This document shows positions 20,808-33,700 of a DNA stretch of 64,000 bases, one piece after another. The stretch lies in the NCBI RefSeq assembly GCF_000002985.6, contig NC_003280.10, forward strand, positions 4,770,501 to 4,834,500, given 5' to 3'. This DNA is from Caenorhabditis elegans (taxonomy: Eukaryota > Nematoda > Chromadorea > Rhabditida > Rhabditidae). The notes under the pieces were generated by a model. That model worked only from the letters and a program-made list of their open reading frames with translations. It searched no databases and was not told the origin of the DNA. Within the stretch, counting starts at the first letter, position 1; each line of letters begins with the position of its first letter. The translations under genes were made by a program, and so were the position numbers.

Positions 20808-21121
20808 ATTCTGAGATTTTGATTAATAAAGTTTTTATCATGTTTTCATGTTTGAATTCTTGAAAACTATTCATTTTAAATGCCAAAAATACAACGAACA
20901 AACTGAAATCAGTGGAAATTTCGCGGAAAATCCTATTTTGAACAACCGCGCACTGTGGCCTAACATCCGACTCGGCCGCCGGCCGTGTACTCCTCTCGGA
21001 CAATATATTTATTTATGTTTTCAGAGTCAATTTCTGCTTTTTTTGCTTGTTTTTCTATATATTTTTTTATATTTTTCTTAAAAACGAACTGGATAATTTT
21101 TTATTTTTCAATTTTTAAGGT
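20808..21121 (+). other. Intercistronic gap, possible operon spacer
   Basis: After AATAAA at 20824 the gap ends in a pyrimidine-rich TTTTTCAATTTTTAAG directly before the next ATG. Gaps of this kind with trans-splice acceptors occur inside C. elegans operons. Confidence 0.4.
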
Positions 21122-24100
21122 ATGGCGGCCGAGTCAATCTGGAAAGTTAGACCCGCCGCCCGAAAATTCGAAACCGACCCGGATTTGGTAATTCCGGCCG
21201 TTCAACACCCGTTAGAAGACGCAGAAACTAAAAATAAAATAGCTGCGTTTTGGACAAAATGGGAAAGCAAAAAACTAGAATCGAAGAAATCGGAAGAAAA
21301 AGGAAAAGAAACGTATGATTTTGAAGATCCTCTTGGTCGGTTAGACGAATTTGAAGAAAAACAAATAGATTTAAATTTCAGGCGCTACATTTGGAGCTGC
21401 AGACGGCGAGGAAACTGTTGATCGAGACATATTACAGCAAAGTACGAAATCAATTCGTAGTTTTTCATTGGATAACACTCTTGAAAACAAACGATCCGAT
21501 CACTCGAGTTTCAACATAGAATTGCCCGAATTTCAAGCGTGGAGAGAGAAACGAGCTCAAATTGCTCTGGTTGCAAAACCAAAAGAATTTGGAATGTCAC
21601 AAATTGATGTTCTACGAGCTCGCCTGAAATCACTTTCCGATGAGAAGAATTTGAAAAATGTGAAGAAAGCTGGAGATGTATCGCAGAGATTTTTAATTCT
21701 CAGGGAAAATCTAATTACCGCATGGGGAAGAGAAGATCGAGTAGAATCATTTAAAGTAAGGATTTCAGAATAACATAAATTACTGTTTAATAAGTAAATG
21801 ATTTAAATTCAGATTGTAATTGAATCGGCAAATCTTCTACAGTCTATACCTCCACAATCGGAAGAATATCCATATTACTGGCTTCTTGCAATTGATGTTG
21901 TTGATACATTTGGAAAATTACTCTACGATCGATTACTTGCAAAGTCAAACGAGGTATGAAAATGAGCAGAAAATTTAAAAATCATATTAAATATTTTCAG
22001 GCTCGAAACAAAAACGGTCAAACCGATCTTTCTGCGAATTTCACCGTGGAGCAGGTACCGAAAAATGTGAAGGATATGGCAATGAATTGGTTTCTGAAAT
22101 TATCTGAAATTATAGATATTCCAATTCGGTTTTATAGTAAGAACCACTCAGTTTATAAGAAAAAAATTGAAATATTTTCAGTTGAATGCTCGATGATTGC
22201 GTGTCTGAAATTTTTCGATGCAGCAAATCTATCAATAAATTTGGAACGCCTCGCTATAATGTGCTCCCGTGGGTTTTTTTCTTCAAAAAATTCAACCCAT
22301 CAATATAATTTCAGAATTCAACGATGATCTCTCTTCAATATTTGCTCGAGTTCACATAACCCGCTACAGTATGCTCATTGATCCATTAAATCGTACTCCT
22401 CACTGGAGAGTTCTACATGATTGGATGCAGGCACCGAAAGATGTTATGGAAGAGCTCCATCGAAAGAAAACTTCACTCGCGGACGCCAGAAAAGAAGCAG
22501 TCTCAATTCAAGGAGTTTCCTGGATTGTTCAATGTGTTGCTCACGGAGCTCACACTGTTGATGATCTTGTTCCACTTTTTGCATACTGCCGAAAAACTTC
22601 TCCACTTGATGAGAAAACGTTTATTTTGGTGTCAGCTGTGATAGAAGGATTACCATCGAAATATTTATCCGTGCATTCTGAACAAGTACTGGATATTATT
22701 TTTGCATTACATGAAGATTTTGAAGAACCGCTCACACGTCTCGGAAAACGATATCTCAATATGGCGCCGATCGAGGAAAATAGAAAATTTGTGAAAAAGT
22801 AAATAAGTGGCTAAATTTATTTTCGAAATCAAAAAAAATCCGAATTTATGAATTAAGGAGAAATAGCCGATCAGAAACATTTGGTATTTTATTATATTCG
22901 AGATGGTCTTTAAAAATTTCCCAAAAAAGTTTATGGCTGGTCTAATTTCAGACTTTTTCTAAATTTTGTTCTTAAAAAATGTTTTTGAGAGAATATTCCC
23001 CCTACAAAAAGGAAATTTCCTCCATTTTTCCTTCTTGACATGAAAAATTTTTTTGGATCAAAAACGTTGCCTTACGCATCACGTTTCCCCAATTCCCCTA
23101 CATTCGTCATCACAACATAACGTCTGTGTCTATTTGTGACCGAAATTGTGCTCACTTGCTCACAAACGGCTGTCTCCGTCTAAAGTATAACTCAATTCGC
23201 CTTCTCATTATCTCTACTTCTCTCTATTGTTTTGAGAGTTGTTTCAGGTCAGTATGGATGCGTGTAGCAGATATTTCGAATTTTCAAACTTTTGTCGATT
23301 GCTGTGCTGCATGGACATCTTATATTACAAAATATTACACCTTGAAGGAAGTCACAAAGATTCTGGAATTGGTTTTGGTTCGGCTCAGAATTGATGATCA
23401 AACTAAGGTTAGTTTCGGTTTTTTAATAGATTTTACAACAAAAAACCCGAAAATGTATTTACACCGATATAAAAATGTTTACCAAAATATTAAAATTTTC
23501 AGAAGCCAGAAAACACGGCTCTTCTCATCAATCTAATTGCCGCCTTCCTGGAACATAATGCAAATAAATCTGATTGTTTGGACATTGTCACGTCAAATAG
23601 TTTCATCAAAATAGTAGATCTAATCGGTTATGATATTCAATCAACATCAGACTGTTCTCGACGAATTTTGGAAATTTTCTCTAAAACCTTCACACGCCAC
23701 ACGATTTCCGATATATCTGCCTGTCAATTCATTATTGAGAAATGTCGAACTTTGTGCAAAGCGTATAGACTGGAAGAATCAGAAGAAGTCAAAGCTGCGG
23801 AGCAACTTGTTTGCTCTTCACTTTCTCTGATTGATTTCCAAGCATTTACAAATTTGGATCAATGCATTGAATTAATAGTCAGATGTCGAGAAGACATGGG
23901 ATTACGGCAGAATAGTTTAATTGTTAGTTTTGAATTAGAAACAATTTGAAAAAAAAAACTTAAATATTTACAGCACATCATTGAAACTTTGTTCAATTTC
24001 ACACAGTTCATCCATCGTACTCAAAAGTCTGGAAAGCGAAAAGCGGATTTTATGAGAGTGTGCATCACAAATCTATCACTTACAATCCCAGCTGTCCGAG

Positions 24101-25010
24101 ATCCGTCCCGACGCGTCAAGATGACTGTGCAAAACATTCAAATGTGCCTTCTTGCCAATTTTCTTCCTCAAGTATTTTTCCAACAAGCTTGCCAAAATAT
24201 AAATAAAACATAAACCTTTTAGATGGAAATGTCGAGTGTGCGTGTGATAGAATATCTCGACGAAATGAGCACAAACGGTCCTTCTGTGTGTGCTACAGTA
24301 TCCCCTCTCATCAGTCAGTTCCTCGCAACACTCAGTTTCTGCCCAGAAGGATTTAATGAAGAAATGCCGTCTCTTTCGCATTTTTCGAAAATACTTGCAA
24401 TTGTTGAAAGGTGAATTTATTGAGATTTGTGAACAATAATTTAAAAATGTTTCAGAAATCACGAAGAATGGTCAAAAGAGTATAAAGGAGTTCCACTGGC
24501 AGAGATTTATATCAATATGCTCCGTTACCTGTGTACATGCCGAAAAGTTGATCCACTTCGAGCAGATAGCAGTCAAAAATTGCATTTCGGCGATGATGAT
24601 CATTTGTGAGTCTTTAAAAAATTTTTGAAAAATTCAAGAAAAACAATTGACAACTTTGAAATTTAAATAATCTAAAAATATATTTTCCAGAATTCGAGTG
24701 GATTGCAACATTTCTGACGTCATCACAAAACTATTCTCACTCGCCAATGACCCAACCATTGCAGTAATTACACTGGAAAATGTTGTCATGTTATTTGAAA
24801 TTCATGAAGAGGTATTCACTGAACCGTTAACTATCTTAACTACCCTCAAATTTTCAGATGCGCTCCACGATCCGAGGTCTTCTGAAACGATCAGTAGGCT
24901 CGCCTGCTCATTTGCAAAAACGCCTTGACGCAATCATTCAGGATCTCCGGAATGAAGCCAGTCACGATGAAACTGTCCGAGATATTCTTCAGAGATTATC
25001 ACTTTTATAA
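21122..25010 (+). CDS. VPS35L orthologue, Retriever/Commander endosomal recycling subunit
   Basis: Thirteen exons: 21122-21335, 21382-21755, 21813-21953, 22001-22136, 22182-22268, 22315-22798, 23248-23407, 23503-23922, 23974-24171, 24223-24410, 24456-24605, 24691-24811 and 24858-25010. They give 941 residues, close to human VPS35L (about 960). Diagnostic blocks are DPLGGATFGAADG (human DPLSMFAAT region), FQAWREKRAQI, VLRARLKSL, ILRENLITAWGREDRVESFK, IVIESANLLQ and LAIDVVDTFGKLLYDRL. The remainder is alpha-helical, like VPS35 HEAT repeats. VPS35L with VPS26C and VPS29 forms Retriever, which recycles SNX17 cargo from endosomes. The first donor (CTTG/GTCGG) is weak but is the one that keeps frame. 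Orthology is from recalled human sequence. Confidence 0.87.
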
Positions 25011-25264
25011 TTTGTCAGTGCCTATTAACTTATTATTGTCTAACTTATTTTGTCTAAAATTACGGGAAAATAAAAATAACATCAGTTGTTAATATGTGAT
25101 ATTTTAATTGTTTTAAATAGCAGTTAACTAGTTATAAATATTTAAAAAAAAAGTTCAATTTTCTTATATTTACGTTTATTTGGTATATTTTTAATTGGAT
25201 CAGTTCCATTTATTATTTTCTTTTACCACTTTTTCCCCTGTAACTATAACTCAATTCCAGATAA

Positions 25265-26647
25265 ATGTCAGATATAAGCGACGATGATATTTTTGGAGGC
25301 TTCGATAATAGAATGGACACGGAGCCCATACAAATTGATTCCGACGATTCATTCGATGCGGGAGCGCCGACGTCATCACACACGATGGATAGAAAATCGA
25401 TAATTGAGAAATATCAAAAGTTGAAAGAAGAATCGAAAAAATTAGATGATTTAGCTGTTGAAGTGGGTTTTCAGCACAGTTTCATATTACGAAGATGCGA
25501 AAAAATTCATTTTTGGTATCTCCCCTGGTCACGACAATTTTATTTTCAATGCGAAAAGGCGTGCGCCTTTAAAGAGCACTGTAATTTTAAACTTTTGTTT
25601 CTGCAGCAACGACAATTTGAAAGTACAGTAACCTGTAAAGGCGCAACCCCTTTTTAAAAATGTTTGAAAATTTTTCGTGTCGAGACCGAGTACCGTCCTT
25701 TTGACGCAACATTTCGCTTCATAGTAATTATATAATATTGTAGCTCTAATAACTCCTATAAACAATGGTGTTTTTAGGTGCGAAGCCTCTTCATGATTTG
25801 CAAGCAAATGGAGGAATGTTATACAAAACGAATCGACAGAATTGTGGCAACCTATGGGGAAATTCGATATCTACATGATGGCACAATTCTACTTCTCGTA
25901 ACCATTCACAATATCACAAATCAGCCGATGATTGATTGGGTTATTTCAATTAATCCCACGTCCATCTTCCCGAATAGCTCATCTTCGTGCTGTCAAACAA
26001 TCAATGTCGGAAGCCTTCTTCCTGGTATTCGGAAAACATTCCAATGCCAGTTGACATGCAAGGATCCTCCTGTCCTTCTACAATTGTCTCTTCTAAGAAC
26101 TTATCAACTTGGAGGAATTGTGAAATGCTTCAAAGTGAAGCTGGATCCTATTCTCGTAACAGCTTGGAATCAAGCACAGAGAGTAGAGCGGAAGAATATG
26201 GAAACGGTAGGATACAAATATTAGATAGATGATCAAATTCGCAGTTTTCAGAGTTTCACTTCAACAATTCGGCTTCCAAATTCTCTTATCAATCTTCTCT
26301 CTGGCAGTCCAGATACTGTGATCTCTGTGCCTCAAGTATTCAAATCAATTCTAAACGTTCCAAATGTACAAGAAGATCACATTGTAATGTGCATACCATC
26401 TACGTCTTCTGATAACATATTGGTGAAGGCAAGCTGTGCCAAGGATGGAACATCCTATCACACATTGACAATCGGAACTGAAAGCTCACGGAGTCTCACT
26501 TTTCTCGCCGAGCAACTTCGACTTCATCTCATCGTTGAAATGTCAAAATTGAAATCACGACCAGCTAAAGGAATATTGATACTCACGGAAATGGATGCAC
26601 TTTCCGTTGAAGAACTATTCCAGACAATGCTTGCGGCATTCAACTGA
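25265..26647 (+). CDS. Unknown protein with acidic N-terminus
   Basis: Exons 25265-25462, 25778-26206 and 26252-26647, all phase 0, give 340 residues. The N-terminus is acidic (MSDISDDDIFGGFDNRMDTE, then IQIDSDDSF, which resembles a SUMO-interaction motif), followed by a charged helix (KYQKLKEESKKLDDLAVE). The rest looks like beta-sheet domains: RYLHDGTILLLVTIHNITN, LPGIRKTFQCQLTC, then a C-terminal alpha/beta part (ILILTEMDALSVEELFQ). There is no signal peptide or membrane segment. I do not recognise the family. It begins 254 b after the VPS35L stop, behind a CAATTCCAG acceptor, so it may be a downstream operon gene. Confidence 0.8.
25538..25700. repeat. Foldback repeat in intron 1 of the unknown gene
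   Basis: GTGCGCCTTTAAAGAGCACTG near 25562, an inverted CAGTAACCTGTAAAGGCGCA near 25626, and TGTCGAGACCGAGTACCGT near 25678. Same family as the element at 20018. Confidence 0.7.
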
Positions 26648-26874
26648 ACTCCTAAATTCTCAAAAACTTTTTTTTTCGGGTTTTACTACAAAAGAATACA
26701 TAAAAATTATATTGGTATGTTGGTTCTAATTTTGTCAATTTCAAAACTACTGGTTCATTGCCAGATTCTACCTCTAACTTATTGCCGTTTGTTTGAATTT
26801 GTTTGTTCTTCGTTTATGTCTGAATTTCCAATAATCTATTTTAAGATTAACTTTAATTTATCCATTACAGCAAA

Positions 26875-27581
26875 ATGAGCAGCGCTTTCGTCGTTGGAGC
26901 AACCGGAGCTGTTGGTTCTGAGCTCGTCAAGCTGCTTGCCGAGTCTACAAAGTTTTCAAAAGTGGTTGTTCTCGCTAGAAGACCAGTCGACGGAGCCACT
27001 GGAGACAAGCTGATTCAAAAAACTGTCGACTTTGATAAGCTTGAAGAGAACGCCGAGGATATTCAAGGAGTTGACGTGGCATTCTGTGCTTTGGGAACTA
27101 CACGTGGAAAGTCCGGTGCTGATGGATTCTACAAGGTCGATCACGATTATGTGATGAGCGCGGCAAAGATGGCAAAGGAAAATGGTAGATAGCAGCGACC
27201 TATATATTATGATCAATCAATATATAATTTTCAGGAGTCAAACAATTCGTCCTTGTTAGTTCCGTTGGCGCCGACGCTAGTTCTCGATTCTTGTACCCGA
27301 AAACCAAGGGAGAAGTTGAAAAAGAGATCGGAGAGCTCAATTTTGAAAAGTTCGTCATAATGCGTCCAGGATTGATTGAAGCGAAACGTCCAGAATTCCG
27401 AATCGGAGAGTTCCTCGGAAAAATTGTCACTGCACCACTCGGACTTTTCTCCAATCGTTTTTCAAGTTCTGCCACAGCCATTGCTCAAGCGATGATCAAC
27501 GCGACACAGACCGAAGAAACCGGAAACCAAATTTGGAACAACTCGAAAATCGTGGAGGAATCCAAGAAATACACCGCATAA
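26875..27581 (+). CDS. HTATIP2/TIP30-like NAD(P)-binding protein
   Basis: Exons 26875-27184 and 27235-27581 give 218 residues, close to human HTATIP2 (242). The Rossmann fold begins at residue 3 with VGATGAVGSELVKLL (GxxGxxG). VAFCALGTTRGKSGADGFYKVDHDYV is a typical block of this family, followed by FVLVSSVGA, YPKTKGEVEKEI (the YxxxK of extended short-chain reductases) and VIMRPGLI. Human HTATIP2/TIP30 (CC3) is linked to nuclear import and apoptosis control; the reaction catalysed is not established. It starts 227 b after the previous stop, behind a TTACAG acceptor. It converges with rig-6, 194 b away. Confidence 0.93.
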
Positions 27582-27775
27582 CCTGTGGCTGCTTACTACC
27601 GGACTTATTACTGCTTTTAATGTTTAATCTCTATTTTGCTACTTCATGACTAATTTCAATAAAAAATGTATTTATTAAAAAATTACAAGTTGATAATCAC
27701 CGGTATTTCTGTAGAAAGGTTTTTGGCAGAAAAAGAGAACATTCAAGTCATGACTGGGATGAAAGAATTGGGAAC

Positions 27776-30700
27776 TTAGAGTCTCCATAGTAATAATAAC
27801 AATAATAACAATAGAGATGGAATTGGTACATCGGAGCTTCCAGTTGTATAATCCATGGTTCCCGGGGAACCTAGTCGTATACTTCGAGGCTCGCTGATAG
27901 GACCGATGCCTCCAGGATTATATCCTGCAACTTTAATTGTGTACATGTACATCAGCTTCAATCCATCTAGACGAGCCGATGGATTCCGACGATCCGAAAG
28001 ACGTTGCAGTGGCATGTCAAGCTCAATTGCTTCAGTAGCAGTTTCAGATATGTAGATGAAGATCTGGAATTTTCATATATTAAACATCGAATTCAGATTC
28101 TTCAAAACTTACTTTATATCCACATCCATTTTCTGTTCTATTCGGTTTCTGAAGTTCGATGGATGACCATTCCAGAATTGTAGTGTAGGTATCCTTCTGA
28201 AATTTTTTGAAATTACTAAAAGTTCCAGTTTCCAAATATTAATATTACCATCTGTTTCATCATCAACTTCCCGATCAACGGCGTTTCACTCGGTGGATGC
28301 TGTTTCGTGTGAATTCTGAACTTCTTACTAGCCGGCCCGAAACTGCCATGATTATCGATTGCTTTTAGATCACAATCGTAAGCAGTTTCTGCCTCCAGTC
28401 CACCCAACATCCAGAATATTCGATCGCTGGCAACAGTTGCAGAGATTTCGGATCCCGATAGATTGATACAGGTTATTTGAACGGCGTGTTTGGTATCACA
28501 ATCGGAAGTGTTGTCCCATGTCCATGAGATGTTCACATGCGATGCGTTGATTGGTTTCACGTTGTGAAGTGACACTTTTTTGAGTTCACCTGCAAATTAA
28601 TTAGTTATGACATACCGTACCGCTACAGTAATCCCTACAGTAACTCAATTTCTAACGTACAAATCAAAAATACGGTAAATGGTCTTGGCGCGACCGATAT
28701 TTATTATATATTTAGTACCACTACAGTAACTGAAAAAATTTTTTCGAAGTTTCGCTGAAAATACTACAAACTCACCATGGCTATTTAGAAACGCAATAGT
28801 ATCTGTGCCAACACTCCCATTTCCTTGATCATTGACTGGCCGAACGGCCAGCACAACCATCCTGCAGCCCTCGGTGGTGTTCAACTTCAAAATTGCTTGT
28901 GGTTGATCGGAATCTGAAAGTTATTTTTTGTATATTCGAAATAAATTTCTTCAATTGAATACCTAAATGATTTTCAAAGTCATCATCTTGATTTGAAAGT
29001 TTCATATCATCAGTTGCATTCTTTCCAACTGTAGCTTCACTCCATGAAACTCGATATCTCAAATTGTCTCCAGAAGATTCTTGTCCTATTTCGATAGGCT
29101 GCCATTCAACGAGCAACGTCTGTGAATCCAAAGATCTCCATTTCAGATTATCAATAGTTTCAGATGGGGCTCCAGGAGCCGTTTTAACCCAATCACTTGG
29201 AATCGATGGTTCCCCAATTGCAGCGGATTCGACTGATCGGACACGGAATTGATATTCAGTGTTCGGCAGAAGATTCTCGACAGTGATACTGTCCTTTTCC
29301 ATATTCCCAACTAGTTGACGTTCTGCTGCTCTCCATTTCCGATTTTTACGCGTTCGAAGTTCCACAAGATATCCTTCAACTTTTGGCTGAAATCAAATAT
29401 TTAGTAAAATCTAGAATAATAGTTCCAACTAACCGAATGATCTCTAGTATCCCTATGTTGAGGTGGAAGTCTCCATCTCAATCTGAACATTTTCTTCTTC
29501 TTCCCATCCTCATCCATCTGTTCAACTGTTAACGCAATTGGTGATGGGAGCTGAGGTTTGGTCACAAACTCTGAACTTCCTCCATACAGTGATGAGCACG
29601 CGAATCTTCCGATTTGTCGGCTTCCTGCCAAACTTTTTGGAACTTCAAGATCAACTTTCTGCTTCAAGTGACGTCCCTTGTGCCCTGATTTCTTCTCATG
29701 AACTTTTGATTTCAGTGATGGATATTCCTTGGCTGGTCGATCATTGATTTTCCATTCAAATAGAGCTTCAGGGCATTCTGCACTATTTTCACATGTTAAT
29801 TCAACTTCACAACTCATGTTTACAGTCTCTTCATCCAAAAAGTTTGTCTTGATTGATGGCTTATTTACGACGATCAATTGAACTTGAGCGTGAGCTTTTC
29901 CAAGTTTATTATGAGCAGTACAGAAGAATAATCCAGCATCTTCATGAAGTACCTTCTCAATGCTAATAACTCCCTCCTCATCTCTGATCCTTCCCTTTTG
30001 TGGAAGCTTTGATCCTCCAGCATCTGCCCATTTTCCATGGAATCTAGGCGAAGCTTCAAAGATGCATGGTATGCTAACTGTTGATCCAAATGCTGCGAAT
30101 ACTTTTCTCGACATCGCATTTGGAGGGAACACTGGAGCAGAATCTTTTACTGTTAGGAGTGCAGAACTTGATGAGCTTCCAACATCATTTGAAGCTACAC
30201 ATTGGTAGACTCCGGAATCGGTTTCATCAGCAAACTTCAGGTGAAGAACGTTGTGATCTATTTTTAGACGCTTTCGTTTTTCAGCGGGAAGAAGTAATGG
30301 AACAATTGGTTTTGCATCCTTAAACCATTCCACAGATGAATAACTATCAGCATTTGATAAGAGACATTCGAAGCTGACATTTGACTCGGTTGGAACAAGA
30401 CGATCATGCAATCCTTGTAGGATGGATGGTGGCGCTGAAATTTGAAATTGAGGTTTCAAAGTAGACATCCAGCAATTATATTACCTCTTAATTTGACATG
30501 AACTTCTCCAGCAGCAGACCCAAATGCATTCATAGCTACACACTTGTACTTTCCAGCATCTCCATAATTCACTTTTTCAATCTTCAAAACTCGCCCATAA
30601 TTTGAAATGTGCGATCGTGCTGGAATAGGCTTCCCATCTACTCGAGACCATTTATACTGAGGAAGTGGACTGAAATTTTTTTTTAATTTTTACTTTAAAA

Positions 30701-33700
30701 ATCAAACTATTACACTAACCTGGCATATGCAAAACATTCCAGATAAATTGAATCTCCAACTTTTGGGTCTTCAGGAAAGATTTGAGGCTGGGTAGAGTCC
30801 AATTTCGGTGGGAACGTTGAATTTACAAGTTTTGGAGTGGAAGAAATTAGTCTGAAGAATGGTCCATAGTGCCCAGATTGTGTAGAGTAGACAGAAAGTG
30901 AGCAGGCATAGCTGGAAAGGATTAGGTTATTTTGTAGTCTCAACTTTTCCGAAAGAATCAATTCAAGCCCAAGTTATCATAGGAGGTCTTATAATCAGAT
31001 TTGGAGAATTAAATATTTTAATCTTATTAAAATATTCATTGGTTTTACTGATAATGAAGTAATGAACTTTAATCGAGACGTAATGGGGTTTATTTAAAAC
31101 AAAACGGAATTCAATTATGCTCACCAAAGTTCAGATTTTTTCGATCTTACCTATCCTCATCCTCTGCAGTGACATATGAGAAGAAAAGTGTTCCATCCAA
31201 AGATATAAACTTTCGTTCATTTTGACTTAAGATCCGATCCGTCGAAGATCCGTACAACCAGGAGTAGGTTAATGATTCTGAAAAGGTTACAGTTAGTCTC
31301 ATCTAACAATATTAGTTCTACCCAACAATCCAGTCGCTCAACATTTCTCAGTTTCCTCCCAATAAAAAATCTGTTTCTATTCTCAAAAAAAGATGCTGGA
31401 CAAGAAGCTTCTGTCTGTGCGTGTTTGTGCATATGACCACAAAGTGATAGGATTTGAAGATGGGAAGAGACACCACCAAACATGCAAAAATCAAAAAATG
31501 GGTCAGCGGTAAAATAAAGAAGTTGAAGCGATATTAGGTATTGAGTGTGTGTGTGTATGTGTACGTGTATGTGCTGCCAGGATTACGGTAGGAAAGAAAA
31601 AAATATTACTGTAGTTTTGTGATGTGTTGAAAAGACAAAAAGACAGTCAAAAAGCTCATGTTTCATTCCGGCAAGATATATTAAATAGAGGTGAAATGAT
31701 AAAGAGTCAATCACAATTGAAACTAAAAAAAATAAGTCAAATATCTACAGAGCTCAAAAAAACCGTATTAAGGGAGGTAATTATCACAACAACAACGAAA
31801 AAACCTGACAGTGTGAATATGTGAACCATTTGAAGAAAATTATCCATCCAGAAGCTTGAGTGATTTTAGTGCAAGTGCATGTTACGCTGAGAGATCACTC
31901 TAATATGTAGTATTACGGTAATACTAAATTTTGATCTCGTAGCTAAAACGACAGTAATTCAAAATCGAACTACAGTAGTAATTGGAAGAAGTACTGTAGC
32001 TTACGCATTCTCAGAATTTAGTGTTACTGTAATTGTGCATCTTTTCTGTGCACTACTATTAGAGGGTTAGTTATAAGGCTCATGCTGCAAGGCAAGCTTT
32101 AATTTCAGCCATTTCTAGACTCTTGTTTCTCTCAAGCTGTAACATTTCTGTGATTGTGCAGTGATTTGGTGTGCAAGTGCAAACAAAAGAGTGAGTATAA
32201 ATGTGGTGTTCTCGTGGATGGAACACAAAAAGATCAACTGAATGATCGGAGGTGTAGCTCAACAAGATAAGCCTCTCGGAGCAATGGGTGCGAGTGCATT
32301 GGAAGGTGATGGGAACACATTCGGAAAATGGGTTAGGAGGTGCTCGTGGAATGGTGCAAAAGTGTATGTTAGTAGGAAGGCTTTGAACCAGCCAGCGGTG
32401 GGGGACGACGGACAATCGGGAAATGGTGCAAGTGAGAGCATTGTGGGAAGAATGCAAGGAATTCTTTATCTATCTGAATGAACAATTTTCTGAATGGTTT
32501 TTTCTGTTACGAAAAAGTGGAAACAAAACAGGAGGAAATTTATGTGTAAAACATTAGAAGAAAGTGAAGAAAAAGGGAAAAGTGTTGATAAGGAAGGGGG
32601 AGAATGGAAGGAGTTGGTTGCAATTTGATTAAAAATTGATAAGAACGTTTAATTGATGATGATTGAACCGACACACATACACTTAACAATCACTGAACTT
32701 TGAGTCTATAAATTTTCCCCAAAAATAGTTTCCCTTGTTTCCCGACGGTTCTGAAAATTAAAAAAAATTTCAGTTCCTAATTTTGTAGCGACTTGGGTTG
32801 TATGACTACCAAAGGAACAACATTATTGCGATTCTCTCTGAAAATTTCAGAATCGGACCATTTTAAAGACCGAGAAAATTTAACTAAAAAGTACTGTCAG
32901 GGGCCGATAAAAACATAATTTCGTGGCGAGACCCAATTATAAGAACTTGAGAAAATTTTATATAATTTTTTAAAGAAATAATTCTAAAAATCTAGTATAA
33001 AGTTTTGATAAAGATGACACGGAAAAAGTCTCAGAATACTTTAATAAACTACAACTAAATCGTCTAGAATGCAGATTCTTTGAAATCTGAACATCCTTTT
33101 GTGTATACATTTTGTAAACATTTTCTCACACACTAAATGTGTACGTAACTTTCAACATATCTAGTCTTCATCTATCTAAAGATAGTTTACACTGCCACGT
33201 CACCAAAAAAAGAGACCAGTGAATCTAGTTTCTCTTTCGAAGACAAAAATGTTTATGTTGAACAATTCTTGATATAGCACTTGAAAGCTTAGTAGGACAA
33301 GACAAGAATAAACCAAACAAAATGAGAATGGAATATATATATGATGTCTTGCAAGACATGTCTTAATTTAGAGAACAATCTAAAGATGAAAAGTGTCAAA
33401 TAATTTGGAAAAGCATGAAGGATGGGCTCCACCCGAAACCGCCAGGAGGAGCCGTTCTCAGTGTTTGCTCAATCTTTATATTATTGACATTTCGATTTGA
33501 TAGACTAAATCAAGATTGATTGCGGCGCGATTGGAGACAGCCAAACAGAAACAAAAGGTGTTTGAGAACGGGGAATCATCATTGCAATTGAAAAAAAATG
33601 AAGAGAGAAATTTAATGAGATCGTCGTTCCAAGGCCGAGAAGACGATGAAAGACAATGAAGATATATTACATGAATATATCTATTCCACCGCAGATGTTC

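Noticed and set aside
32080-32481. Overlapping ORFs on both strands inside the rig-6 intron
   Set aside because: No splice structure or recognisable domain; each is a shadow of the other.
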